28,190 nucleotides of DNA from Elysia marginata (taxonomy: Eukaryota > Mollusca > Gastropoda > Plakobranchidae), in NCBI GenBank assembly GCA_019649035.1, contig BMAT01003490.1:115050-143239 (forward strand), written 5' to 3'. Of this stretch, positions 1 to 12,200 are shown piece after piece; position 1 is the stretch's first letter, and each line of letters opens with the position of its first letter. The translations under genes were made by a program, and so were the position numbers. The notes under the pieces were generated by a model, which was not told the DNA's origin, made no database searches, and saw only the letters and a list, made by a program, of their open reading frames with translations.

Positions 1-430
1 TACAGGGTTAGATCTAACTGTACTGTTGTACGTGTTCACCTTGGTGCCTTCTTCAGGTTGATCTAGATTAGGTAGAAATCTAGGTCTAGCTCTTAGTCTT
101 ATGTAGAGGTTTTTATGCTTCTTTCAATATAAAGAGTGGTTAGGTTCTCACAGGCGCTAGAGATTTTGGTCCTTATCTCCAATCAATGCAAGGTTAAAAC
201 GGTAAGCACCCAGCCTGCGCACGACTATTAGGGCCTGGCGACTCTGTGACCTAACTGACAGTGAGTCAATATTCTAGATCTAGGACAGAGCAATCCTAGT
301 CTAGGGTCAGTCCGCTACCAACCTACTCGCATCGATAATGTGGAAACTACTGGGTCTAGATCTAGTACTCTTTAGCTAGCACTCATAGATCAAAATCTAG
401 ATTAGATCTGGTGTAGACATCTAGATTTAA
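1..430. repeat. Cluster of TCTAGATCTA-type palindromes
   Basis: CTAGATCTAG occurs exactly at 274-283 and 356-365, with shorter relatives (agatcta, atctagatt, ggtctagctc) near 9, 61, 80, 393 and 419. The same palindrome recurs at 16810, 16883 and 21050. A random 10-mer would be expected about 0.03 times in this window. Confidence 0.7.
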
Positions 431-1808
431 CTTTTTAAGTATGTTTGTTTTACTACTTTTACCTCGTCGCCAGAAATGTTATGTCTTAAGGTATTTAAGA
501 CAATTAATAAGGCAATTGGTTAACAACACAATGGTTTATTCTTGAAAATGACATAGATGTTATCATGGACGCAGCCATGCTGGATTAAGCAACTCAAGGA
601 AAAGACATGTGTACAAGGGAAGTCACTCTGTAATTAAAGTCATTACAATACAACATAAGTTAAAGTTGCTTCCCTTAGTTACCACACTAGTCAATACATT
701 ACACAAGGGTGCCACCCTATTCTAAGCCAAAGCTTCATAGTAAGCAATTTGATTTTTGAGAAAAAATGCTACTATTAGATTACAACGAAGCAATGAAATG
801 CATTATTATTAGCCTATTTTTGATATAAAAAAAAAACATTACTGATCAAAGGAAGGGTAATGAAAAGTAATTTTTTTTTTATTGGCACCTCATTGTCACT
901 TGTGAAAATGCTTGCCTGCCAAATTGGGTCTTTGAATTGAATTTAAATTTACTCATTGACAAATTCAAGAGTGATAAATTTTGTGCCTTCGTTGAACGAC
1001 ACTTGGCCTTATTTAATTAATTATAGATTTATTTCTTTTCCAAAAGGGGCCACTCGCCGCCAGGCTCCTTTGAGAGTGCATGGCACTGGTTAAGTTTTGT
1101 GGTCCCGTACATTTGGCCTTGATGAAAAGAAGAGAGTCAAGACATTTATAGATTTATAGCAGATCTAGCCTTTCTAAGATTCTTCAATACTCGGAGCTCC
1201 TGGGGTAGATCTTGTTGCTCTGCATATTAAGGATACTTATAATCCATCTAAAGTATCTAAACCTGTTCTATGCCACAGCAAAATGGACAGAGAATCTTCA
1301 CAAGCAAGGGCTTTGTTGTAAGTCCCTTATTATTGGGTGAGAATTAGAACTTACTGCCGAAAATTACAGAGGAATTTGTGGAAATGGAACCTACTTCATG
1401 GCCATATTCTCTAGAGCAGTGTGGAGACTAGATGTCTCCTTGAAAGCAGACTTAAAGTATGAGTTGCACATGTTCTATGTAGTGTCACACTGAGATGGTC
1501 AATATAAAGAGCACTAAACGCACTTATTACTTCTCTTGTAGCAGTTTTGAAATAGTGTGATAAATGGTAGTTCTTACAGTTGCTTCTATAAATTAGGACA
1601 TCAAAACTTAAAAGTATTGACATTTTTAAAATTACAGATCTGAAGTAAATATGGTGTCACACATGAAACGCAATTGACCTTTGAATAAATTTACTGAGGT
1701 TAGGGATGGATAACAAACACACAGTGCATATGTATGATTGTATCACAACTTTACCCTTTTATGTAACTATGGCAGTAGTTGTAATTTTTATTTCAAACTC
1801 TATTTCAG
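1..1808. other. Upstream region, no gene recognised
   Basis: This is AT-rich DNA with no convincing coding frame on either strand. The first 430 bases hold a cluster of CTAGATCTAG-like motifs, with exact copies at 274 and 356. The last 30 bases are a pyrimidine-rich acceptor for the first cytospin exon seen here, so this is probably intron or 5' flank of that gene. I could not find an upstream exon or a core promoter. Confidence 0.6.
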
Positions 1809-3236
1809 CGTGATTCGGGGTCAACAATGAAGAAAAATGATGCAACAAGTATGAAGTCATTTGGAGGAAGCAAAGAACTCTCTAAGGGTACAGGATCACC
1901 TGAGCGACTGAAAAAGCAATCAGGCAGTAACAGCAGCAGCAGCAGTCCCAAAACTTCAGCCTCAACATCTCCTGGAGGACATGGCAAAACAGGGAGCTTA
2001 GTAGGTGCATTTGCAGCTGGCTCCAGTCAAGGCATGAAACATTCAAAATCAGACCACTCCGGGTTAGGGGCTGTAAAGAAAGAGCTCACTTACAAAAATG
2101 AGGCATCACCATTGGGGAAGAAGTTTATCAGCAAAAGCCAAGAAAACCTGAGCAGCCACAAGAAAAGCAGACCCCTGACTGTTGTTGTTGAATCTCCGAG
2201 ACCTAGGGCGAATGCAGCCTCCATTGCCAGAGCAGTGGCAGTGAAGAACAAAGAGGCAAAAGACCGTGACAAAGCACCTTCCGTATTTGTCAAACCAAAG
2301 CCAGTTAAGACCAGTGTAATGTCAAACATACGCAAGGCTTCCAGCACTCAGTCCATTGATAGGACAAGTCAAAGTACTTTCAGTTTGAAATCAGCGTCTT
2401 CCAAGTCTTCCAATTCACTGGCAATAAAACGAGCGCAGAGCACACAGAGCATCTGTAAGGATAAATTTTCCAAGAAGAGAACTTCTGCCCCTGCAGATGT
2501 CATGGCATACAATGCAGAACTTTTAGCCAACTTTGAAAAAGAGAAAAAACTTTTAGAAGGTAGAATCTCTGAACTTGCCAAGATTGCAGAGAGTCGGAAA
2601 GGTGAAATGGAAAAATACAAGTATGAAATAAAGCACCTGAAGGACCAGCTCTCATCATCAATTCAAAAGGAACAAATCGAGGTCCTTCAGAGCCAAAATA
2701 AGCAACTGCTTGACAGACTGCAGGAGCTTGGCTTTCCGGCTGAGCAAATCACTGATGCTGAGAAGTTGATGCTTAAGTTTTCTTCAGCTGCCAGAAGCCA
2801 TGGCAGTAACTCAGATATCTGCCTGCCCGCCAGCGCAAGTTGTGACAGTCTGTCTACAGACTGCGGAGCTGGTGGGAGGGAGGGACAACACTCCTCTCCT
2901 TCTATGGCAATAGCTGTGCCAGGTGCAGGGGACCATGGTGGTAGAGGGTCTCGGTTCTCTGCTTCTGCAAGTGCTGCAGGAGGCCTTGACATTGGAACAT
3001 CCTCATCATTATCTGCGTCTGAGCCGGGCATGTCCTCCCTGCCTGACCTGTGTGGCACACCGGACCACCCGTCAGTGCTTTCGCTAGACCCGGCCAACTG
3101 GGACAAACAGAGCAATAAATCAGCCAACAGTGATGGCGCTCTTAGTGAGGCATCGGTCGCCTGCCTTACAGAGCGTATACTCCAGATGGAGGAGACCAAC
3201 TACTCAACAACAGAGGAGCTTCAGGCAACATTACAA
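1809..3236 (+). CDS. SPECC1L: Cytospin exon A: N-terminus, first coiled coil, start of second
   Basis: The exon follows the acceptor tttcag at 1803-1808 and ends at the donor gtaagt (3237). The ATG at 1827 begins 470 codons ending in phase 0. The first 225 residues are low in hydrophobics and rich in Ser, Lys and Thr, including two STQSI motifs (codons near 2346 and 2439). Residues from about 226 ([16 protein letters not shown]) form a heptad-like helix ending [10 protein letters not shown], then a Ser/Gly-rich spacer. The exon closes with [14 protein letters not shown] and EELQATLQ, nearly the same as vertebrate cytospin-A. The 18 bases between the acceptor and the ATG are in frame with no stop, so the true start may be in an earlier exon. 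Confidence 0.93.
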
Positions 3237-6200
3237 GTAAGTTATTATTATTGAATAGGTGGTAGCCATCACTTTGTTCAAGTTTTTGATTTATAATTAA
3301 TCATCATCATCATTCAAAGCTCTTAAGACCAAAGAATAAGAAAGGACTGCCTCACTTAAGTATCTATGATCTTATGTGAACTGATAAAGTCGAGATTTCA
3401 ATTTTTCCCAGGAATGTAAATTTTTAAGACAAGAATGCAGACAAGACTGTATGGGTGTGAACTGAAAGTCACAACATGTAGAAATCTTGATCTGCCAAGG
3501 GTTGTGAAATAGCGATAAAGATCTGAAAATGTCAGAAATATGGATTTCTATTATTTTACACCTTACTCATCCCAATTAAAAATATCTAACTTTTTTTACG
3601 TCAATCATCTAGTGCAGAATAAATGAGGAATTTTAAAGAAAGGCGATATTTACAGGGTGCACTCAACGCCCCTTTCTTGAAATGAAAACCTCAGCCCAGA
3701 TCTTTTATAAGAACAAAAACAATTAGTGTAGGAAATGATAAAAAAAAAAAAGCTCAAGAGACTTCTTTTGTTAAAAGGAATCAGGCTTTGGTGTATGCCT
3801 AAAGATTGAGATATTTTAAGGCTATTATCACTGAGGCCTTTCATTTGGAACTATGGAAATGAAATGTAATGTCAACTTTGTGTAGGCCTATAGTATTAGT
3901 GCTTGCAAAGTTCCTGGGCTGAGGATCAAATCTCTCTGATGACAATTTTATTCCAACATGAATTAAGAAGTAAATTGCTGCCCAAATATTCGAAATGGCT
4001 TTTTATGGGTAATTTTAAAAAAATTCCAGGGGCTCTGAAGAGCTCTTGCCTTTGACAGTCGCATGATCTTTTTTTAATATATTTATACACTATATTTATT
4101 CCTCTCGGGAAATTTGGCTTCGTTACTCAACGTAACTGTGTCGCCACAGAGCAGCGCCACTAATCTGTTAGCAATTTCTTCTTTTTTGAAAATTGTGAAG
4201 TAGCACCTTTTATAAACAAGTTAAGTTTTAGATGACCAGAATTGTGTTAATGTTTGGGGATGCCATTTTCAGTTATTTTCCGTTTCTCTTAAGCCTGAGA
4301 AATTGATCACAAATTTGAACAAGATTGGTCCCATAGACCCATAAATAATGTCAATCCATTGCCTCCAATGGCAATTCTATATGTTAAGCAACATAGTGCC
4401 AAGATTTACAGTTACTTTCAGAAAATTTGAGTGTTACTCTCTTTTTCTTTTGATTTAATAATTACATGCCTACTGGTTTTAAGATAAAAAATCTTTTCCA
4501 CTTGTAATCTTTCCCCTTTTCTCTCTTTCTCTACTTATCTACAGGAACTAGGAGATCTTCAAGATGCTGTCAATGAATTGACAGAAGACAATACTAAACT
4601 TACTGATGAAAAAGCAGTGCTCCTGGAATCTCTCTGTACACAAACAGAAAAACTGGAAAATACTCGAATTCAGGTAATGTGTGGGCCTAAAAAATGACAA
4701 CGTCCCAGGGCAAGGCTGTTATTCTCAGATATAATATATATAGATTTTTTTTTTAGTTTTTCATTTCGATAATCTTTTGAGATGATGTTCACATGACTTA
4801 TTGTATGAGAAGCCATTTATTTTGTGAGAATGAAGGGGGATTTTTTTGTCACTATTATGTCTGTAAAATGGTTGCCTATGAAATATGAAGTTGTGGTCCC
4901 ATTGAAAAACAAAAGCAAAGCTTTGAACTAACAGTAACAGCAGATTACTGTGTAGATAAATTGTTACCACTTATAAAACACCAAAAAAAAATGATTAAAA
5001 TTCGCAAGGTCCTTTTTTGAAAGGCTGATGTCAATGTCAGACAAAGTAATTTGAAACTCAAAGGACCCATTGTTTTATTTCTTAAACAAATGTGTTTTAA
5101 CCAGTCCAAATGAATGAAAAATAGCAATTTTCATACTTCAAGACATTGGTATTTTGAGCAATAAAATTTTCTGGGCCTCCAAATTTAAAAAATTGCATGG
5201 AGTTATTAAATTAAAACTTTGAGGAAAGATGTTTGAACTTCCTTTGATTTAACATATTGAGAAAAAGGCAAATTTATTCTGAAAAGGCATTTTCTCCAAA
5301 TTTCCACCTCAACATTTCCAACACCTGACTCATTTGGACTGGATGCCCGACAAACACTTTTTGGTTTCTATGGACAGCTGGAGCAGCTTAAATACCTGCT
5401 CATCTCGGGAGAGCTGCCCAACAAATCTGATAGAGATGGGCATCTCCTGGGTCTGCTCAAATCTGCTGCTGAAGAGCGAGAGGAGCTCATGAGGAAGCAG
5501 ACAGAGTGGTCCAATGCCCTGGAGAGTCTAGAGAATGAGTGTCGAGAAGCTCACGAGGCTGGCGAGGGTCTACGGGAGAAGTATAAGTAAGATTTAGATT
5601 CTGGTACTTTTGGTAGAAGTTTCAAATCATACCAAAGGCAAGTATGTTTTGGCCATTTTCACTTAAGCCAACTTCAATCCACAGCTTATTTCATACCTCA
5701 AGTCTTTTAATCATTACAAATAAAATTTAGCCTCTTACTAATGTGTTGAGAAGCTTTTTTATTTTTTCTAATCTACTTCAAGCAGTTGCAATGATATATG
5801 CAGCCTGCCAGTGATCTGCAGTTATACTTCCATTTTCATAAGTTTTTTCAAACTGTCTATTATTTTATCTCTTTTTTGCATACAATTAATGACCTTAGTA
5901 TGTAAAGTAAAGAGTGTTTTTATATAGTGCCTTATCCACTAATATGCCCTAAGAGGACCATTAATAACCAAAGTACCCCCTGAACTCACAGAAGAGCAGC
6001 AAATAAAGGGCATCACTCTATCACCCTGGCAAGATCTTTCGCTACCTATATTCAGGTACCCCTTTAATGCATGAGGGAGGTAAAGAAAATGTGTGTAAAT
6101 AGTCTTTCTAAAGGACTTAACGTCTACCAGCCGAATGCAGGACTCGAACCCCAGACCTCTTGGTCCAAAAGCTGAGCCAGCTGTCCTCTCTTCCTTCACT

Positions 6201-9200
6201 CATGCTTGTGAAGCATGGAATTTCACAAACATTGTCAAGAAAATGATCAATGGCTTCACCAGTTGCTGCCTGTCCTAGTTTATGGTTAGCATAGGGTGTT
6301 AATACGTCTGCCTTTTCATTTCCATCACACTGTATTCTACTTCCTAAGTATTCAAAAGATTAGACATTTCCAAACTGATGTCTATCTAGACTCTTGTGAC
6401 ATAGCTTTCTCTGAAATTTACATCATTGAACAGTTCAATTGCTTGTCTCATTTTGTTAAGTGTTGCCTGTTCCAATTCAACCCGGTTTTAAAAAATAAAG
6501 TTGTCCTTTGGTTTTACTGTCATTCAATTTTACAATGTTAAGCAAAAGCTATAGGAAAAATTTTTCCAATGATGTAATGTTTACAGTTTAAACAAGTGAT
6601 TTGAACCTGGATATTTTGAATATTGCTTAATTTGAACCAAAATGCCAATTTTATATTCCCCTTAAGATGTGTAGCCTACTGGTAATTAGATTTTTGGATG
6701 ATTTGAATTAAGAGCTTTGATCCCATACGGTTTGAAATATCCATACTGGACTGCATTTTTTTATGTGTATGTATAACTTACAGCCTGATGGAGGAGACAA
6801 ATTCTCTTCTGAAGAGTGAGCGAGATGGTCTAGAACTGCAACTGTCCGAGCTTAAAGAGGCTCAGAGAACGGAGCAGTTTGAGGTTGTGAGACTCAAGAC
6901 ATTGCTGGAACAGGAAAAGAAAAAGGTGAAGGACTTTAACTTGCTTACTGAATCTCTACTCAGTCTTAGAAGGGCAATGAAACTAAAGTAGTATTTAGGG
7001 ATTTCACCATAGTTTGAAGCAGGAGTTCAGGTTAATTTACTGTTGTTTTTTTTTAAATTCTTTATTTTGAAAGGACTATCCAGCATAAGCTTCATGGTAT
7101 TCACATGTATATTTTTTGGCTACAGTAGTTTTAGCTATTTTTAGAAAAATTGAGTGGTTTCAATTTATTATCTTAAAGGTCTTTTAAGTTTGTACACGCC
7201 TACTTGCAACTTACGATCATGTAATAAAGCTCTGTTGTCAGTTCTGTGTAAACCATCAAGAAAAGACGGCACTAGAGCCTTTGTGCAATGTGCACCAGTG
7301 GTCTGGAATGCCCTTCCCCTTTCTATCAGGGAGGCTATGTCGGTAAATCAGTTTAAGACCTTATTGAAAACATATTTGTTCATGTTATATGAAGACCTTA
7401 ATTAGTTTGTCTCAAGAAATGTATCCGACTACCGGTGGTCAATGTATATCCTTTTTTTCTTTAGTTTTGTACGCGCAAATTTTGTTTTTCTTCTGTTTGT
7501 TTGAATTGTTAATGGATTATGTTTTGTACAAAATTGTCATTATGTCAGCATTGTTTGTTTGGGTAGATATACTATTGTATAGAGCTTCAAGCCTACATGT
7601 AGGAAGAGGCGCTAGAAAATAACTTCATTATTATTATGTGAAGCTGAAAAATCCTCTAACTTAGCTCATTTTAAAATGTAATGTGCTTTTCTGCACATAT
7701 TTATTTCATGTGTCTGACTACAGGTAGCTGAGCTGGAGAGAGAGCGTGGGGCGCAGGAGAATAAGACTGATCTCGAAGCTCTGCTAGACCAGGCCAGGCA
7801 AGACAAAGCCGGGGCAGAGCAGAGGGTAGCAGAGCTCACTGAATCACTTGGCCTGGCACAGTGTGAGGTCATCAGACTGAAGGACTTACTTGCTGGCAAG
7901 GACCAGGAGCTCACAGGTATGTAGGGATCACTCCTTAACACTGCCATAGACAAACTAAATGCAGTATCTCTCATATGGTTTACACTGCAGATACTGCATT
8001 TCGTTTGTCCAGGGCAGAGCAATAATGAAGAGCATATTTTCAGTCCAGTTTCGTTAAGATTGAGTTTTTTCCCATAATCTACTGAAAATTTGAAAATGTA
8101 CTTTGTGGCAATATCTTGAATTGCTAAAATGAGCCACAGTCGTGAGCATTTAGTTTTCTTATACAGTTGAACCTAGATAACTCAAACCTGAATAATCCAA
8201 ATACTTGCTCATTTGAAACTATACAGTACCGCACCAATCTTAATTTTTTTTATAAACTATATTGATATATTGAAATACAGATAAGTCAATGTTAATTTTT
8301 GTTCCAATGGGAATTTGAAATATCTTATATACTGTAATTTTTAATATTGTTGTAGGTACTCAATTTAAAATATGTCTTGCAACCACTCTAAATGAGTCTT
8401 AAGTCGAAATTTGAAGGTAGTCAGACATTGGTATCACAGAAAAGATTATTTTCTCTACTTTGAAGCACAACAAACAGAAAAGCTCTATCATGCTTCTGTA
8501 TGAAGTTAGAGCCGTTTGAAGTCGGCAGGGTTAGGGCTTGTAGAATTTCAGAAAGGGGAGAAAACAGCATTCAAAATTTAGACGACTATAAAGATATTGA
8601 GGCCTTAGCAATCATACCAACTTAAATTAGACACCTAAGAAATAAAATTTGAACATCAATTAGGTGTGAAAATTGTTTAGAAATGGTTTAAGCGTCAATA
8701 TCTAACATTAAAAAATTTTGACTTCTAAACACCCACTAAACTTTAAAAGCCTATATCTCCAAACTAAGCCTTCCAACTTACGACTCATTTGGACAGAATG
8801 CGAGACATATCGTATATACTGTAATTTTTAATATTGTTGAAGTTACTCAGTTTAAAATATCATATATACTGTAATTTTTAATATTGTTGAAGGTACTCAA
8901 GCAAACAAAAAGTTTTCTCAAAAGTTCTCAAAATGAACTTAAATAAGTTTTGAAGAAACACTGTATGACTAGATTTGGGCATTCAGAAAGACACAGCTCT
9001 ACTGCTTGTGCAGTTTAATCATGAGAAATTTATGGGTTGAATGTAGATGACCATTTTATTTTGCTGTTGAATCAAGGTACAAGTTACTATCACATTCTAC
9101 AGGAAACTTTTAGTAATAACCACATTTGTCATGTATTAGAATATCAAAGGCGGAATTGTGTTGGGATCATTTATTTCAATGTCTTCTTTTTCTACATGTA

Positions 9201-12200
9201 AATGAAAGCAAAGATGACTGTAAGTAATGGTGGACTGAAAATGTAATCATGTATAGTATTACATAAACCTTCCCAGACTTCAAAAGAAGCTGCAACTGTA
9301 TGCTCTGAACTACATTTTTCTCTTCTTAAATCTGTGGTATTCATCATGTAACCTTTCCATGTTCCATTGCTGCTATTAAACATAAAAAATATCCAGATGA
9401 TAAGGATCATTTAATTAAAGATAGGTTTCACAAAAGGTCATATTGGATTTTTAAAAATTTCAAACCTAATGACCTTATCAAAACTGGTGCTTTGTTTTAT
9501 TTTCTCAAATGTTTCATGATGTAAAGTAGATAAACAATTCAAGTGAATTGGATTGATAAAAAATAGACATGTGATGTCATGTTGATGCCTAATTATCATA
9601 AATATAAACTCTACTTTTTTTAACCTTTTTCTTACTTGCTTTTGTGTGTGCTTGTTTTGAACTTAGGGTTACGAAACACAACAAAAACTCAACTTGGTGA
9701 TCTTAATCTTCGACTGGCGGCAACTGAGAAGGAGAAACAAGAAGCCCAGCGTAAGGAGGAGGCTCTTCACCAGCATGTTGAGCAGCTTGAGGGAGATTGT
9801 GACAGGTGAACCTTCCTTACCTCTCATTGCAAAGCTTTAGCCTGACAGATACTCTAATATTAAAGAACAATGATGATAATAATAATAATAATAATAATAA
9901 TAATAGTAATACAGTGTATTCATATAGCACCCAATCCCCAGACTGGCTCTAAGCGCTGTACAGATTTTTACAAAATACATAATAGCACAACATTACATAC
10001 ATACTTTACTTTAATATCTCAAAAATACAAAAGACAAGGGAAAAAAACCATTATGACAGTTCTAGCCGTCATAGGAAATAACAAACATATGGCTCTTGAC
10101 TTTGTTTTAAAGTAATCTTTCTGATGCTATAGCCTGCAATTAGTTGGGGAGGGAGTTCCAAATTTGGGGGGCATATGAATGGAAGGCTCTTTCTCCCGTT
10201 TTTTACTTGACAGTTGGAGCTTATAAAAGATTGATATTAGTTGATCTCAATTGCCTCAATGGGGTGTACAGTATAATGAGGTCTTTAAAGTTTTGAGGTG
10301 GCTTATTTTGCACATTTGAAACACACAAAGGCAATTTTATAATCTATTCTAGATTTTACAGGCAGCCAATTGAGGGATTCTAATATTGGGGTAAATGTTC
10401 TCTCTGGGCTTTTTCTTAGTATCAGACTGTTTTGAAAACTTAGTTTATTGATAGATTCTATATTTAAACCAGAAAGAAGGGAATCGCAGTAATATAGTCC
10501 AGATAGCAACAACAAAAAAAGATGAAATCAAGAGGAGTTAAATAGATTTTTGATCCAGAAAGTTTCAAGTCAACAATGCTTCATAATTCAAAGTACATTT
10601 GTTTACATAAAGGATTTACTTGATGATCCATAGACAGTTTGTTATCAAAGTAACCTCTCAGGTTTTTGGCCTTCTCGCTAAAAGTCGCAGACTCATTCCC
10701 AATTTTTATGTCTGAAATGTGCCTGTAGTCATGTATTTTACTTTCTTGCCTTCATCCATTTTTAGTTTGTTATCAATCATCCATTTCTGAACCTCTTTCT
10801 TGCCTTTATTCATTTTTAGTTGTTATCTATCATCCATTTCTGAACCTCTTCAATGCACCCATTCTGCCAACCAAGCTTGTCACAACTGGTCTGCCGCCTG
10901 ACAAATACAGTTGTGTGTTGTCTACATATGCGTGAAAATTGGTATTATGAGATCTCACAATGTCTCCTACAGGCTTTGTGTACATAGTATAGAGCAATGG
11001 GTCCAGAATGGAACCTTGAGGCACACCAAAAGACAATGTAAATTTGCCTAACTTAGCACCCTTCACAGTTATGGACTGAGTGCGGCAAATCAGATAGGAC
11101 TTAAACCACTAAAGTACAGTACCAGAGAAGCCAAACAAGTTATACAGGTGATCCAAGACAACTAAATGATCAATTTTATCAAAAGTTGTGCTATGATCTA
11201 GAAGGAACAAAGTGGATACTTTGCCTGCATCAGCAACGGTCAACAGGTCCTTTTTGGATTTTCAAAAGAGCTTCTGTATTATGAGACTCCTTGTAAGCTG
11301 ACTGGCACACTTCAACTAAATTGTTTTGAGAAAGATGCTGTTTAATTTGGGCCAAAACTATTTTTTCTAGTTATCTTAACAAAAGGGAATGTTGGAAACT
11401 GGGCAGGAATTCTTTGGATCATCAACTGACAAGTCTTGATTTTTTTTTAGCAGCGGGTTGACCAAAGCATTCATAAAACACTCAATACATTTGATATTTG
11501 AACAGTAAGTTCAGACCACTCTAGTTAACCAACAAAAACTCCTCTCTGGTTTTGGAAAATTTTCCACCTCCTAAATTAACCTTACTACACCATGATGGAC
11601 AACCATTTGCTACATCTGGAAATGACAAGTAAATTCAAAATTAGCTTGTTAGCTTGAGCTTAACCAAGTACAGTATTGTCAAGCTCTTAGACAGGCTGTT
11701 TCTGTTATTGATCCCTTTCTTTCCTAAGATCTCATAGAACAGCTGTCTAAACCAAGTCACTCTGGAAACATCTTTCACTGCCTGTTAGCTCTCAACTTAT
11801 TTAACACCTGAATCAGTTGTTTTAGTTGGGTTTTTTAACCCCAAGGCTAACCTTTTAGGACAAGATCATGAAGATTTATTATTATTAGAAGTAGCGGGCT
11901 CATTATATTTGCTTGTTTTGTATTTATGTGCAGGCATTTGGAGGACAAGAAGGAATTCACAAGTCAACTGCAACAAGTGGAGGCCGAGCTACGAACTGTG
12001 AAGCAACAAAAACAGATTGTGGAGATGGAGATGCAGGAGGTATGAACATTGTTGATTCACTACTCACAACATTTGTAGAGTTCACAAAAGCTACTTTTTA
12101 AAAAATATTTTCTAATTTTGAGAGGATTTTGAAAATACTTTGAAACCAAAATATAAGCTACAGTGCAATTCTTTTCACTTTAATCATAATCTGTCAAATA

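Larger units (their letters stand above)
5587..6783. other. Cytospin intron C/D
   Basis: A 1.2-kb intron holding a tRNA-derived SINE on the minus strand (about 5912-6195). The remainder is AT-rich with nothing recognised. Confidence 0.65.
7917..9666. other. Cytospin intron E/F
   Basis: A 1.75-kb AT-rich intron. It contains a pogo-like MITE candidate (8164-8334), a 50-bp repeat in three copies, and a copy of the 5291 repeat. The rest (about 8910-9660) has no recognised content. Confidence 0.65.
9868..11500 (-). mobile_element. Decayed CR1/L2-like LINE, minus strand
   Basis: Minus-strand translation in shifting frames gives reverse transcriptase landmarks in order. These are ALVNPLLKK (near 11460), PVSNIPFLL (near 11390), [16 protein letters not shown] (near 11290), [13 protein letters not shown] (near 11190), [16 protein letters not shown] (near 11010), [13 protein letters not shown] (near 10930), [13 protein letters not shown] (near 10350) and [11 protein letters not shown] (near 10170). 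The copy ends in a TA-rich 3' box and an (ATT)n tail at 9874-9910. It is 5'-truncated, frameshifted and carries an internal duplication, so it cannot be active. Confidence 0.88.
9806..11933. other. Cytospin intron F/G
   Basis: A 2.1-kb intron, mostly filled by a decayed LINE on the minus strand. The last 430 bases (about 11500-11933) are AT-rich with nothing recognised. Confidence 0.7.

Noticed and set aside
1411..1623. 70-codon minus-strand frame upstream of the gene
   Set aside because: No family likeness, no splice context, and composition like the surrounding AT-rich DNA.
2687..3199. 170-codon open frame on the minus strand
   Set aside because: It is antisense to the first cytospin exon, whose plus-strand frame has clear family identity; the open frame follows from codon bias.
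6130..6190. Functional tRNA gene
   Set aside because: A and B boxes are present, but the sequence does not close into a cloverleaf and continues into a SINE body.
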